Source: Clitoria ternatea (Eukaryota > Streptophyta > Magnoliopsida > Fabales > Fabaceae). From it: 64,000 bases of DNA. The first letter of the stretch is position 1; each line of letters opens with the position of its first letter. The stretch lies in contig CM075673.1 in assembly GCA_037962975.1 (NCBI GenBank), positions 163,576,667 through 163,640,666 of the forward strand, in the 5' to 3' direction. Below, piece by piece: positions 1-11,798 of this stretch. The notes under the pieces are model-generated. The model had not been told where the DNA came from. It did no database searches and worked only from the letters and a program-made list of their open reading frames with translations. The position numbers were made by a program, and so were the translations under genes.

Positions 1-20
1 GACCCCAGATTTTTCCTTCC

Positions 21-236
21 AGTCAAGAAGCAGTTCCCTGAGATCCTTTCAATCTTCCTAACTGGGGCATCTCCCCCAGATTTCTTCTATTTTAGTCAAG
101 GGGCAATTCCCCAAGATTCCTTCAAATCATCTCCAACTGGGGCACCCCAGGTTCACCCTCTTTCAGTCAAAGAGTAATTCCCCAAGAACCTTCAGTCATG
201 TCAAACTGGGGCATCACCCCGAGCCTTTAAGTCCAG
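21..236 (+). repeat. Degenerate ~72-bp tandem repeat in the element F 3' UTR
   Basis: AGTCAAG/A followed by a C-rich segment and an AACTGGGGCA segment recurs at 21, 94 and 165, a period of 71-73 bp. The copies differ at many positions, so this is an older array than the minisatellite that follows. Confidence 0.6.
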
Positions 237-239
237 TAA

Positions 240-350
240 GTTAATTTGGACGAGACGTCCTGTTAACTCCCCCAACCTTCACATTTCCTACCAACAGTGA
301 GTTAATTTGGACGAGACGTCCTGTTAGCTCCCCCAATCTCTGTATTTTCT
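240..350 (+). repeat. 61-bp direct repeat carrying an ACGAGACGTCC motif
   Basis: GTTAATTTGGACGAGACGTC begins at 240 and again at 301, followed in both by CTGTTA and CTCCCCCA. Related motifs recur inside the LTR near 3526, 3602, 3664 and 3730. Confidence 0.65.
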
Positions 351-383
351 GTTGACCGAGGGTCAACCCCACCCTTTACCTTC

Positions 384-1570
384 TTGTCGCCGATCAAATG
401 GCACCTTTTACCTTTCCAGCTGCCTATCAAGGCATCCTTTACTTTCCAGCCGCCTATCAAGGCATCCTTTATTTTCCAGCCGCCTATCAAGGCATCCTTT
501 ACTTTCCAGCCGCCGATCAAATGGCACCTTTTACCTTTCCAGCTGCCTATCAAGGCATCCTTTACTTTCCAGCCGCCTATCAAGGCATCCTTTATTTTCC
601 AGCCGCCTATCAAGGCATCCTTTACTTTCCAGCCGCCTATCAAGGCATCCTTTACTTTCCAGCCGCCTATCAAGGCATCCTTTACTTTCCAGCCGCCTAT
701 CAAGGCATCCTTTATTTTCCAGCCGCCTATCAAGGCATCCTTTACTTTCCAGCCGCCTATCAAGGCATCCTTTACTTTCCAGCCGCCTATCAAGGCATCC
801 TTTACTTTCCAGCCGCCTATCAAGGCATCCTTTATTTTCCAGCCGCCTATCAAGGCATCCTTTACTTTCCAGCCGCCTATCAAGGCATCCTTTATTTTCC
901 AGCCGCCTATCAAGGCATCCTTTACTTTCCAGCCGCCTATCAAGGCATCCTTTACTTTCCAGCCGCCTATCAAGGCATCCTTTATTTTCCAGCCACCTAT
1001 CAAGGCATCCTTTACTTTCCAGCCACCTATCAAGGCATCCTTTACTTTCCAGCTGCCTATCAAGGCATCCTTTACTTTCCAGCCGCCTATCAAGGCATCC
1101 TTTATTTTCCAGCCACCTATCAAGGCGTCCTTTTCCAGCCGCCTATCAAGGCATCCTTTACTTTCCAGCCGCCTATCAAGGCATCCTTTATTTTCCAGCC
1201 GCCTATCAAGGCATCCTTTATTTTCCAGCCGCCTATCAAGGCATCCTTTATTTTCCAGCCGCCTATCAAGGCATCCTTTATTTTCCAGCCGCCTATCAAG
1301 GCATCCTTTTCCAGCCGCCTATCAAGGCATCCTTTTCCAGCCGCCTATCAAGGCATCCTTTTCCAGCCGCCTATCAAGGCATCCTTTATTTTCCAGCCGC
1401 CTATCAAGGCATCCTTTATTTTCCAGTCGCCTATCAAGGCGTCCTTTTCCAGCCGCCTATCAAGGCATCCTTTACTTTCCAGCCGCCTATCAAGGCATCC
1501 TTTATTTTCCAGTCGCCTATCAAGGCGTCCTTTACTTTCCGTTCACCTATGCAGGCACCCTTTACCTTCT
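384..1570 (+). repeat. 30-bp minisatellite, about 40 units
   Basis: The unit begins CCGCCTATCAAGGCATCC and ends CTTTCCAG. I count about 38 units by eye plus two 33-bp variants containing GATCAAATGGCACC (near 390 and 513). From about 1127 onward several units are 26 bp because four bases before TTTTCCAG are lost. Copies differ mainly by single C/T or G/A changes. Because 30 is a multiple of three, several frames on both strands stay open here; they are artefacts of the repeat, not genes. The array lies between the expected end of pol and the polypurine tract. Confidence 0.95.
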
Positions 1571-1635
1571 AGTCTACCAGGGGTCAATCCCGATCTTCCC
1601 ACTGAAAGAATTTTTCCCGGTCAATCCAGAGTTCA

Positions 1636-1720
1636 AAAAAAAAAAACAAAAACAAAAACAAAAACAAAACAAAAAAAAAACAAAGAAAAAAGAGAGGAGA
1701 AAAGAAGAGAAACAGAAGTA
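1636..1720 (+). repeat. A-rich low-complexity tract
   Basis: Runs of A interrupted by single C or G (CAAAAACAAAAAC-like), then GAGAAAAGAAGAG. It follows the minisatellite in the 3' UTR of element F. Confidence 0.8.
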
Positions 1721-1870
1721 GAGAATGCTCGTTTTTTTTAAGAAAAAGGTCACACTAACTCGCGATCAGTTGCCATACCGATCAAGAGGTCCCACTTGGC
1801 CCCCTACATCGGTGTTCATATCTTTACTTCCTTTTCACTTCAAAAACACAGAAGCTTCGTGTCTCTTTTG

Positions 1871-1895
1871 TGAAAAAGAAGTAAAGAGGGGCATC
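1871..1895 (+). promoter_or_regulatory. Polypurine tract of element F
   Basis: A purine-rich stretch, GAAAAAGAAGTAAAGAGGGG followed by CATC, directly precedes the LTR start TGTGAACA at 1896. In this class of element it would prime plus-strand DNA synthesis. The position is seen; the role is inferred from the family. Confidence 0.7.
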
Positions 1896-2222
1896 TGTGA
1901 ACACCTCTTTTTGTCCGGCCAATTGGTACAGTTCCATCCTTTGAGCACTCTTTTATGCGCATGGTTCATTTGAAAATTCATAACTCCTTCATACGATCTT
2001 TGATTTGCGCAAACCCAGTCTCTAAATTTTCGTAACAAAATTGTCTACGAATTTTGTGAAGACCTTGAAGGCTGAATCCTTACCAATTGGTACAGTTTTA
2101 ATAATCTTCCTGGACTTGCTCCAGTTTCATGACTACTCTGCACATCTTTAAGAAAAAATTCATATCTCCCTCATATGATACTGAAATGACCCCATTCTTT
2201 TTTCTATGGCTCCATATCAAAG

Positions 2223-2600
2223 AGATCTACAAACTTCATGAAGGCCACAAAAGCTAATTCTCCACCCATTTTGCCCAGTGAATTTATTTTGCTTGCAAAT
2301 GTATTTCCGTCACACTCTGGAGCAGTTTTCATAGATGGGTCATATCTCCCTCGTTTCTTGATGAAAATTTTTGTGCCATATATCAAATTAAAGCTAAGAG
2401 AAAGATCTACAAACTTCATGAAGGGCACAAAAGCTAATTCTCTACCCATTTTGCCCAATGAATTTATTTTACATGCAAAGGTATTTTCGTCAGAGTCTGG
2501 AGCAGTTTTCGTAGATGAGTCATATCTCCCTCATTTCTCGATGAAAATTTTTGTGCCATATATCAAATTAAAGCTAAGAGAAAGATCTACAACTTTCATG
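2223..2600 (+). repeat. 180-bp tandem duplication in the LTR U3 region
   Basis: AGATCTACAAACTTCATGAAG occurs at 2223 and 2403, with a third partial copy (AGATCTACAACTTTCATG) at 2583. The period is exactly 180 bp. The first two copies are near identical over their full length. Confidence 0.85.
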
Positions 2601-2670
2601 TTGGACTCTTTTTCAAATTTGGCACGCATCAGCCCTCAAATGCACGAGCAAGTTTGTGATGGTGGGCAAG

Positions 2671-2775
2671 GCACTAAAGATCATAATGGAGCACTAAGGA
2701 TCATAATGGAGCACTAAAGCATCATAATGGGGCACTAAAGATCATAATGGAGCACTTAAGTTGATAATGGAGCAC
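2671..2775 (+). repeat. 20-21-bp short tandem repeat upstream of the LTR TATA box
   Basis: GCACTAAAGATCATAATGGA-like units begin at 2671, 2691, 2711, 2732 and 2752, with a decayed unit at 2772. The array ends about 75 bp before the TATA box, so it lies in the U3 promoter region. Confidence 0.8.
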
Positions 2776-2846
2776 CATGGACTTGTTAATTGGAGAGTGC
2801 ACCTTCTATTACAAATTTTTTATGGCAATGGCTGCTTTTGCATTCC

Positions 2847-2856
2847 TATAAATAGG
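2847..2856 (+). promoter_or_regulatory. TATA box of the element F LTR promoter
   Basis: TATAAATAGG is followed about 20-30 bp downstream by GAGCATTCATTC, a plausible start region. This is a near-consensus plant TATA box in the expected position of an LTR. Confidence 0.65.
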
Positions 2857-4071
2857 CACCATGAGCATTCATTCAAGGGGGGATTCTTGATTGAAGGCAA
2901 TCAAGTCTTGGGAAGCCATTCGTTTCTTCTCTTCTTCTTCCCTGTGGCATTTCTTCTTCCAGCAAGTTTTTTTTCATTTCCAGCAAGTTTCTTTTCATTT
3001 CCAAGTTTTTTTCATTTCCGGGTTAGTTTCTTTTCCAAATTATTATGTTCTTTTCTTTTCTTTACTTTTCTTTGTAGTTGTTATTATGTAGTTTCATTTC
3101 TTCTTCCAACAAGTTTCTTTTCTTTTCCAAGTTTTTCATTTCCATGTTATTTTAAATATAGTAATAAGTTTTGCATATGTTTTATTTTCTAGCCTAAAAA
3201 TTTCTATTTTTTAAAAAAACAGTGTCGTACGGGAATACCCCCGTCTACACCATCTCCTTAGGATCCATACACGTGCGAAGAACTTCGTCTTGTATGAGTT
3301 CCCCACCTCAAATAACTTCCATCATCATGTTCCGAGTCAAAAAAGTATTTTTTCTCAGAACTACGTAACCCTGATTTCTTGGTAATTCAAGAATACGTAG
3401 CAGCAGGACTTTAACTCTTGTCGGGCCCATCTTTTTTTATTTTTTTATTTTTTTGATTTATTTCCTTACTTTCATTTTTCTTTCATAAATGTTCTTCTTT
3501 TTGGTCGCTTCCGTGAAAATCAATTTAGACGTGACGTCTTGTTGATTTCCCCCTAGTTTTTGCTCAAGCCTCGCCATAATTCATAGGGAAGGGATACTTA
3601 GGACGAGACGTCCCGCTTATCTCTTTCCTATCCCTGTTTTTTTTTTCGAGAATGTCTAATTTAGGCGTGACGCCTTATTAGCATTCTCTTCCCCTCTCTG
3701 TCTCATATCGAAGTCGAGTTTAATCCGGATGAAACGTTCCATTGACCTCGCTTCGACATTCTATGTTTGTACAGTTCTCTACTCCATTCTATCATTTTCA
3801 AAATAAAAGGGAAGAAACCATGTTTTATTTAAGGCTATTTATATTGTGCTTTCAATCTTGGTACTGTCTTTGACAGGCGATGTAGGGTGCTAATACCTTC
3901 CCTACTCGTAATCGACTCCCGAACTTGGATTTCAATTTTTTAACCAGTGCTTTATTGAACTTAGTTTTTTCCCAATGTTTTTCCTATGGATAAAAACGTT
4001 GGTGGCGACTCCCTGTTTCATTCCACCCCTTCTTTCTTTCTCGCCGCGCCGTCGCGATCCAGGTTGCGACA

Positions 4072-7005
4072 AGTTGGATTTAAACTCATCACTTATGGCT
4101 ACAAATCAATCATTATATAAATAACCTTTGTTGTCATTCAAGACAATAGTTAATTCTACTATTTCACTAACACCCTTTTAATAATACAAAGAAATAAATG
4201 AAGAAAGAGAAATAAAGAAAAGGTCTAATAAATAGATGAAGGGAATATTAGAGATTTCATCTAGTAATTATCACACAATGATTAAACCCCTTTAGTCTAT
4301 GTAATTATTTTCTCTCTCAATAATTCTATAGGAACAAATGTAGTATGTTAACATTCATTGTGTGATCATAAAAAAACATTTATTATATGCATATATTAAA
4401 TTAGGCCAATCTATCAATTGGGATTCATGGCTAGCCTTGTTTAAGGCTTTGATATCACTTGTAAGTGCACGAGTTTTATCGCGTAATAAAAATATCGATT
4501 TCATAAGGATCATGTCACTAAACACCGGTAGGGTCTTTAGAATTTAGTATAAGAAAACAATGGTTTAGGTTTGAAGAATGAAAACAAATATAACTAAAAT
4601 AAAGCACTTTAAATGTTATAAATTTAATTATGGAAAAAATACTCTCAGAGGTTTCATTTTATCCCAATTGTCGAACTAGTAACTAAATACTAAGTGATTC
4701 ATGTATGTTAAATTGCTTAGGTTTATAATGAATGCTTAAGGTTCAAATGCCAGAATAAATTATATGATATTAATTAACTCTTTTAAGGTTGTCATAATTT
4801 CTTTATAATAAATTAACTAAATCTAGCACAAAACACAAGGTAATCAAAACATGAATATAAGTGCACCAATAGGTTACATAATTCTCTAATTGAGATTGCT
4901 CCTACATCCCAAGAGTCTAAAGAAACTACTTACTCATGATGGTTGAGATCACAAAAGAAGCTATACCACTTGCCATCATCAATGATCAAAAGAGAAAATG
5001 AAAGTAAAACTAGGAATACCTTGAGAAAAGGGATGAGGCATCACCATCTCTTCATGATTCCCCAAAGTACTTTACAAACAATTCAAAACTAGAATTAATC
5101 TTACATGATCTCTTATCTCTAAGTGTTCAGGTCTAATAAGGTCTAAAAAGACCACTAATACTTATTCACTAAAGTGTAACTGGGATTAGTCAAAACAGAG
5201 TCAAAAGACAGATAAAAACAGGGCCTGACCAACTCCACAACCAAGGTGGTGTGCCTGACTTGGCCTTCGATTCCACCTAGAGGTCATGGAGGCCTTCTAT
5301 GGGTCCATTAAGCCTAGTTAACCCAGCTTTGGCACTTCTTGAACTCTTATCTCATTCGCTTCATGTTTGCAACCCTTTTTGAACTCAAAATTGGGCCTTA
5401 TTACCTGTTTACCTACAAAACACAAAAATAAAATATAAACAAGCCAAAACATGAAAACGAACTAAAATTTGACAAAACTAAAACAAATCCTAACATATTT
5501 ATTAAAAATCATAACAAAATATGTCTCAAAATAGTGATTTAGGGAATGCATCAGGCTTAATTAGGCTTATCCCGGTTATTAGAAATATCAAGTTTAGACT
5601 TCTTTAAAAACCTATTTTACTAAATAAGTTAGGCTCTAGTAAAGATATAACTTAAAATAGGGGCATATGGAATGATGTTATTTGAGATTTTCGATGGATT
5701 ATATTGGGTGGAGGAGTAAGAACTAAAATCCAAATTTCATAGATTTGTTTAATATCAACTCAAGAGTGGTTAAGATAGATATATGGATGAGGAATGTATC
5801 GGTTTGAGAGTTAAAGTGGGGTACAAAATTGTTTGTTTGGGAGCAGAACTTGTTGTTGTCTTTGTTCCAGGTTCTTCATGGCTTTGCGAGGTTGCAAGGA
5901 CATTCATGATTCATGGATATAGTTAGGGTCAACTTTGGGTTGCTACACAAAAATATTGTAGTTGTGGTCGCTCAAGAGTACATCAAATTTGATTATTTTG
6001 TACTTTTGATTAAAAGTTGGAACGACCCCAAGGTAGACATGACTTCATGGCATTAATTTTTTTTTTAAAATTTAACAGTCTATCCTATTTTGAAATGATG
6101 ATATAATAATATGATAATAAAACATGATTACAATTATTTTTGTATAAAAAATTATGTAAGATATTAATATTATATATTTTTTATTCTATTTAAATATTTA
6201 AACTTGTTATCTTGTATTATTATATAAACTTATCTCCATTAATTATTAAATTTCTGTTTATATATTTATATAATAGGTATTATTATAAACAGATTTTTAA
6301 ATAGATTTTTAGGTTAAGTCGATCTTTTAAAAAGTCAAATTGAATCTTATAAATAAGTTTATTAATTTAGATCTTGATGTAAAAAAAAAGGTCATACTAG
6401 GTCAGACAAAGAATAACTCAACTTTTTTCAAACCGGAACTAACTTATTTTTAAAACTTGAAAAGGAAAATAATTTTCTTAAATTGTATAAAAATTATTTA
6501 AATTATAATGAATGCGGACATCCTTATACTAAATATTCAATATTGGATTTCACAAAACAAAGCAAAATATAAAAAAATTAAATATTGGAGCATCAAGTTT
6601 ACATGAGTTAAAACATGGGGAAATTATCTTTAAGATTTGATAAACTCTAATGACCCAATTATTGTTAAGACTTGATAAACTCTAATGATATGGTAATTTG
6701 TGACCGTACTGCTTAATTTTCAACATTTTGTGCTTCTGAAGAGCGTTGATAGAAAAGAATAATTTTCTGTCCTTGTCTAAACTTTAAAAGGCAAGACAAA
6801 TGGAAAGTTTAAAGAAATGATTTTTTTTCTGAAGATAATTAGAAAAGAAAATTAGACAGACAGACTTTGTTTCCTTTGTCACATGATCCGCAAAACACGA
6901 TTAGTTTTAATTAATTATAACATTTAAATATCACATATTTGTCATGAATATTTTTAATATATGTTTGGTTTCTCTAAAAAAAATATGCTGATTTATTTCC
7001 TCTAT
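4072..7005. other. Intergenic AT-rich DNA, no gene recognised
   Basis: I see no convincing coding frame. Around 4440-5555 the sequence, with a TATCACTTGTAAGTGCACGAG-like block (4454-4474) and a TATCGATTTC block, looks like decayed retroelement DNA, possibly on the minus strand. I cannot define ends. Confidence 0.4.
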
Positions 7006-7018
7006 TCTCTCTCTCTCT

Positions 7019-7058
<40 letters not shown>
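7006..7058. repeat. (CT)n(AT)n microsatellite
   Basis: A CT run at about 7006-7018 is followed by an uninterrupted AT run at 7022-7058. Confidence 0.95.
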
Positions 7059-7064
<6 letters not shown>

Positions 7065-8075
7065 GAAAAAATATTATAAAATCAATATCACTTTTTAATA
7101 ACATAGTTTCTTGTTTAAAAATCCTTAATTCACTTGTATAAATATTCCCATGAGAATGAGAATAAAAGAAAATTCAACATTCTTTTAATCTATTAACTGG
7201 AAAATATTTATGATTTCTTAATAATCATCAAGGGTTTGATTATTGTTTTAGACATAAAACATCCTTAAAATCTTGGGTGAGTTATTCTACCCTCTAAAAT
7301 ATCTAACTATAAGTTAGAAGAGATTAATCATTATGGTCGGTGGTAGATATTCGATATCTAAAAAATACAATACAGTTCTCACCCATTTTTTTCATTTCAT
7401 TTATTTTTTTATGCATTTTTTGTTTTCTATATTTGTTAGTATTTCATAATCAATTATTAGTTCAAATTGATATTGAATCAAGTTTGTTATATAGGAATCC
7501 TTCATACAAGCATGGATAAAGTTTTAATATATATTTTTTTATAGAAAGTTCTACTTTTCTTTGTTTACCAAATTAAATGAAGAATGTTGGATTATTCATT
7601 ACTATGTAGGTTACCTTTTTTTATGAAGCATTTGCACAGAATGACAAACCTTTGGAAATTTGATTTTATGGCTTGACACAATGGGAAAGAATTGAAATTG
7701 ATTGGTGCTAATGGCATTGATGAAGCTATTAAAAAAGAAAATAAGGCACAGTGATCTTTTGTCACCACCTTCATGTGAAGGATTGAAAATTGAATAAAGT
7801 CTATCAAATCCCCGCAATGATTGGATGCATTTTGAAATTTAGATGCATGCGGTCATTATAAGATTATGGTGGAATTGTGGTTATACATTTGGTTTTTAAT
7901 AAAAAAAAAATTATAGTTTTCTACTGTAACTAAATTAGGTATTCAATTTTTAATGCTTTTTTAAGGCGGTGATGAAGGAAAATCAACGCCTTAACCTCAT
8001 TTTGATTACATGCCTCATTTTTTTTTAATAATGCTAATAACATGTAGGAGATGTTTACTATGTAGATTTTTTTTT
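7059..8075. other. Intergenic DNA, no gene recognised
   Basis: AT-rich sequence with short frames only. The overlapping minus-strand frames at 7592-7817 have no recognisable domain and overlap each other in two frames, so I do not call a gene. Confidence 0.5.
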
Positions 8076-8300
8076 AATCTTGGGAATTATAATTTAGAAA
8101 TCTTTTTATTCCTATATTTGGGGTAATTATTTTAAAAAGTATTCTTAAGAAATTAGAATTTTTATGTATTTATTTTTAATTATAATTTTAATCTTGGGAA
8201 TTATAATTTAGAAATCTTTTTATTCCTATATTTGGTGTAATTATTTTCAAAAGTACTCTTAAGAAATTAGAATTTTTATGTATTTATTTTTAATTATAAT
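8076..8300 (+). repeat. 114-bp tandem duplication
   Basis: AATCTTGGGAATTATAATTT starts at 8076 and again at 8190. The two units run to TTTTTAATTATAATT and differ at only a few positions. Confidence 0.9.
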
Positions 8301-8599
8301 TCTTATCAGGGATGGTGAGAATCTTAATCCCACCTAGTCTGAAAGTTTTTTTTATGATAAAAAAAATACAATTACATCTACGATATAAACTTATTTAAAT
8401 TTTGATTATATACTGAATCATAATTTAAAATTATTTGAAATACGAAAGTGATTGAAATTTAAGAAACTTCTTCATTCTTTTACCAACACTTCTGATGAGG
8501 ACTCATCCCATATAAAGCCTCATTTGGGTCTCACGTATATTTTTGTAAATATTTTATAATTATATACTTTTGTTTAAAAATAATTAGGTTTAGGATTTC

Positions 8600-8900
8600 A
8601 TACCTTTAGTTTTGGCCTTGCATGACCAAGTTATTTTTGGTTGCTTTTGGGCATTGTACATTTCCCCTTTTTAGTTTGGACCTTGTATTTGGCCCATCAG
8701 TGTTAGGCTTTAGTTTCGGCCTAAGGAGAGTCTCCAAGGCCCAAGTAGGTGGCGCCAACAAGGGAGGTATATAAACCTCGCTCCTTTGTAATTAGTAGCT
8801 AAGAAGTCATTTTGAGAAATTCTAGTGAGAGCTCTCTTAAGTGTTTAGCTCTCTCCTTTTAGATCTTATCCTTTGGATCTCTCCCAAAGGTGGTGATCAA
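8600..8900 (+). promoter_or_regulatory. Possible LTR-derived promoter fragment
   Basis: A higher-GC patch contains GGTGGCGCCAACAAGGGAGG, then TATATAAACCTCGCTCC at about 8768, then AGAGCTCTCTTAAGTG. A TATA box followed by CT-rich leader sequence resembles the U3-R part of a degraded plant LTR. No partner LTR or target duplication was found, so this is tentative. Confidence 0.3.
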
Positions 8901-10699
8901 CACTTTGACTTATCTTTCTCCCTAGAAAGTAATATCTACACCTTTCATTCCTTTCCTCTCCATAAATCCATTTCCTTTCTAGGTTTCTTTACATTTCCTA
9001 TTGAGTTTTCATTTCAATTTTCCATGTTCTCCTTCTTTGCAAATTTCGGCCATGGCTTCCTAAATTCGGAATTGAGTTTTAAAAATCAAATCAAGTGAAG
9101 CAAAGCTTAAATCTAAGGAAGTTCAAGATGAAAATCCAAATCCTCCAAGCAAATCCTACCTCAAGTTCTCTTAAATGTCAATGTGTTAACCAATATCTCA
9201 TCACCAACACCGTCAAACTCCCTCAAATCATAAGCCACTATTGTCGTGACTTCACTGTTGCACCACTACCTAACACTAGAAACCCACTAATCATCAGGTT
9301 CCTTTGCCACACGAAAACTTTGACTTAGAAAATTATCTTTTGAATTGGAAATTGATGTTGTCGTTGGTATGTATGTGGAGTATATTAGAAGGGAAGCATG
9401 GCAAAATAAGGTTGGGGTTGTTTGAAAATAAGGAGTATTATTAAAAAATAAATTAAATTTCTGAACAAAATTAAATCAAAACCAAATATAGGATTAGATA
9501 TTCTCGATAAATATATATTTTAATATTTTTTAGAAATATTTTAATCATACCAAACATATATTATAACATTATAATTACCAAAAAATCTAATTTCTGAAAA
9601 CATAATCATGCAATTAAAAAAAAATCGTGTACCAACCTTTTTAAATGATCTCTCAACATCAATTTAACCTTATATATAATTTTTTTCCCGTAATTTCAGT
9701 TGCCACAAAATAAAGTTTGGCAAGGTTTGTCATATTGCGTAAATACTTAAAAAAAAGGGTAACTTTCGCTTAAAAGAGAAATCTTTATTAATATCATATT
9801 TAACTATTACAAAATATAATGTTAATAAAGATATTTTTAGGTTTTTACTAACAATAAAATATATTATATTGTACTAATATTTAATATAATATTAGTATAT
9901 CTAAATTTTTTTATTAATAATTCTTTAAATTATTAACCTAAATCTTAAATGACTCATACTCACACTTGATGTTTTAATTACTAAAGACTATATCGAGAAA
10001 GCTTTTCCAAACAAATTTTAAATTTTGTTTGTGGTATATGACAATTTTCTTAAGTGATTAGAAAATTGTTCATCCGAGGTCAATAAAATAAAATAGAACT
10101 ATGATGAAAAAGAAAAGCATCTTAGCTTATGATTGTGTAAAAGCTTTCAACATTCTTGATTCAACCTATTATGAAATAATAAACATAGAAAGGGAAAAAA
10201 CGTGAAGTGAAAAAAAAAAGAGAAAATGAATGTGCGATACCGCGTGAGGAGGCATTTTAAGAAAAAAAAAGACAAGAAAAAACAAAATCCTTCCGATTGG
10301 TTGCCTCGGATTCATATAATTTTCTTAAAATTCAATTAGATATAAGTTAGGTTGAAAGATTGAATATTCAATTAATTTATAAATTGTTATAAATTTTAAA
10401 AATATAAAAAAATTAAAATCACAATTATTAAAATCTAGAACAATCATATAAATTTAAAATTTAAATCAATGATAAAACGTTATAGATTTTCAATATTACA
10501 AAGTATAAACTAAATTATTAGGTTTAAGTTTTAGGAATAAGCAAGTTTCATTTTTCCTTTTGCATGAAATTATGTAAATAAAACATAAAATAATAATAAA
10601 AGTAATTAATATAAAATTAAATCGGATGGTAATTAAGTATGTAGATTTATGAATCATTATATGTAGAAACAGATTTAACATCAGTTTTTTTAGGCATTT
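8901..10699. other. Intergenic DNA, no gene recognised
   Basis: Short open frames near 8841-9098 and 9095-9328 show no recognisable motif. The rest is AT-rich. Confidence 0.45.
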
Positions 10700-10895
10700 C
10701 ACATCGGTTACCAATGTGGATTTGGTTGTTGTGAAATATGGATACATATCACGTCGGTTTTAAAACTGATGTGAAAACCAACTTACCACGTTGAGTTTTT
10801 TTTTTAAAAAAATACATATATGAAATTGTTGTCTCATATCAATTTATGAAATGGGGGACTTATAACATCGGTTTTGTTAAAAACCAATGTGAAAA
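10700..10895. repeat. Cluster of ACATCGGTT / AACCNATGT inverted motifs (transposon subterminal-type repeats)
   Basis: Short inverted pairs recur: CACATCGGTTACCAATGTGG near 10700, CACGTCGGTTTTAAAACTGATGTG near 10750-10775, and ACATCGGTTTTG...AAACCAATGTG near 10864-10892. Such pairs are typical of subterminal regions of plant CACTA-like elements or their MITEs. Terminal repeats were not found. Confidence 0.5.
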
Positions 10896-11798
10896 CTATG
10901 ACTTTTTTAAATTTTTTCTTCAAAATTATTTATAATTATATTTTAATTTTGTTAACAATAACTTGAACAAGTTAATTTTCAATATTCATCTCTATTGTAT
11001 TCATTTTTTCATGACAACCTGAACATACATTAATATACAACACATATACACAACATATATATCAACACTAATTAAAATTATATGTAACAATCAATCATAT
11101 GTAACACCAAACTTATTCTATACATGGTTTGGGTTAAAATTTAATACATAATATAGACAGAATTTAAATACTTGTAGTAGTCATAATCTAACAACTTCAA
11201 CAAACCTATCAATTTTTATATATTAAATTAATTAACTTTTATAATGCGCAATATATAAGTCAGAAAGTTAGGATAGATTGAAGATAGATATTTATATTCC
11301 CAAAATTATTTCACCTCTACCAAAATTGAATCAGAATCAATTTTCTTAAAATCGATTAAAATAGAATTGCATGGACTTTTAAAAACAACTTTAAAAAAGT
11401 AATTGCCAAGCGTGTGTTTACCGTGCACGTTGTGTCTTGATCATCCCAATGTCAAATAATGACGACGAGGAAGTGCATGCAATTTCGATCTTTGTTTTTT
11501 CTTTTTTTGCGATTGACTATACTTTATTTTAAATTAATTTCTATGACGGCGTGATTTAAAATGTGAAAGTAACAATTTTTTATTTTCAGTTTCGATAATA
11601 AATTTATGATTTATTTCTGAACTTTTTATTTGTTTATATTTTTTTTATACAAATCTGTGTCTGTTTTATCCTCAATGATCACTGTATATACTATACTTAA
11701 AAGGTTATTTTTTAAAAAGAAATTTACGTTAAGGAAGTACCTATTTTTTATAAGAAAGTTACGATCAATGTATATACTGTATTTTCAGCGTTGTTTGA
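10896..11798. other. Intergenic DNA, no gene recognised
   Basis: AT-rich sequence with no motif I recognise. Confidence 0.5.

Larger units (their letters stand above)
1..4071 (+). mobile_element. 3' part of a Tat/Ogre-like Gypsy LTR retrotransposon (element F, truncated by window edge)
   Basis: Only the non-coding 3' UTR and the 3' LTR are inside the window; gag-pol must lie to the left. Orientation is plus, because a purine-rich tract sits directly upstream of an LTR that starts with TG at 1896 and ends with CA at 4071. The LTR end contains GTTGGTGGCGACTCC and a CGCGCCGTCGCGATCC stretch, which I associate with Tat/Ogre-lineage LTR ends. The long UTR loaded with tandem repeats is also typical of that lineage. 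No target duplication can be checked because the left end is missing. Confidence 0.75.
1896..4071 (+). repeat. 3' LTR of element F (2,176 bp)
   Basis: Starts TGTGAACACC after the polypurine tract and ends GTTGCGACA at 4071. Inside it are a tandem 180-bp duplication, a 20-21-bp short repeat, a TATA box followed by a CT/T-rich stretch, and the GGTGGCGACTCC block near the end. Short open frames within it (for example 2238-2717 and 2204-2458) are repeat-driven. The 3' boundary rests on TG...CA ends and family resemblance, because the 5' LTR is not in the window for comparison. Confidence 0.65.

Noticed and set aside
302..1741. Four long overlapping open frames on both strands encoding repetitive peptides
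   Set aside because: They are by-products of a repeat unit of 30 bp (divisible by three) without stop codons. Overlapping frames on both strands and lack of any domain argue against a protein.
2204..2717. Opposing 84- and 159-residue frames in the LTR
   Set aside because: Both are driven by the 180-bp tandem duplication and lie within LTR sequence.
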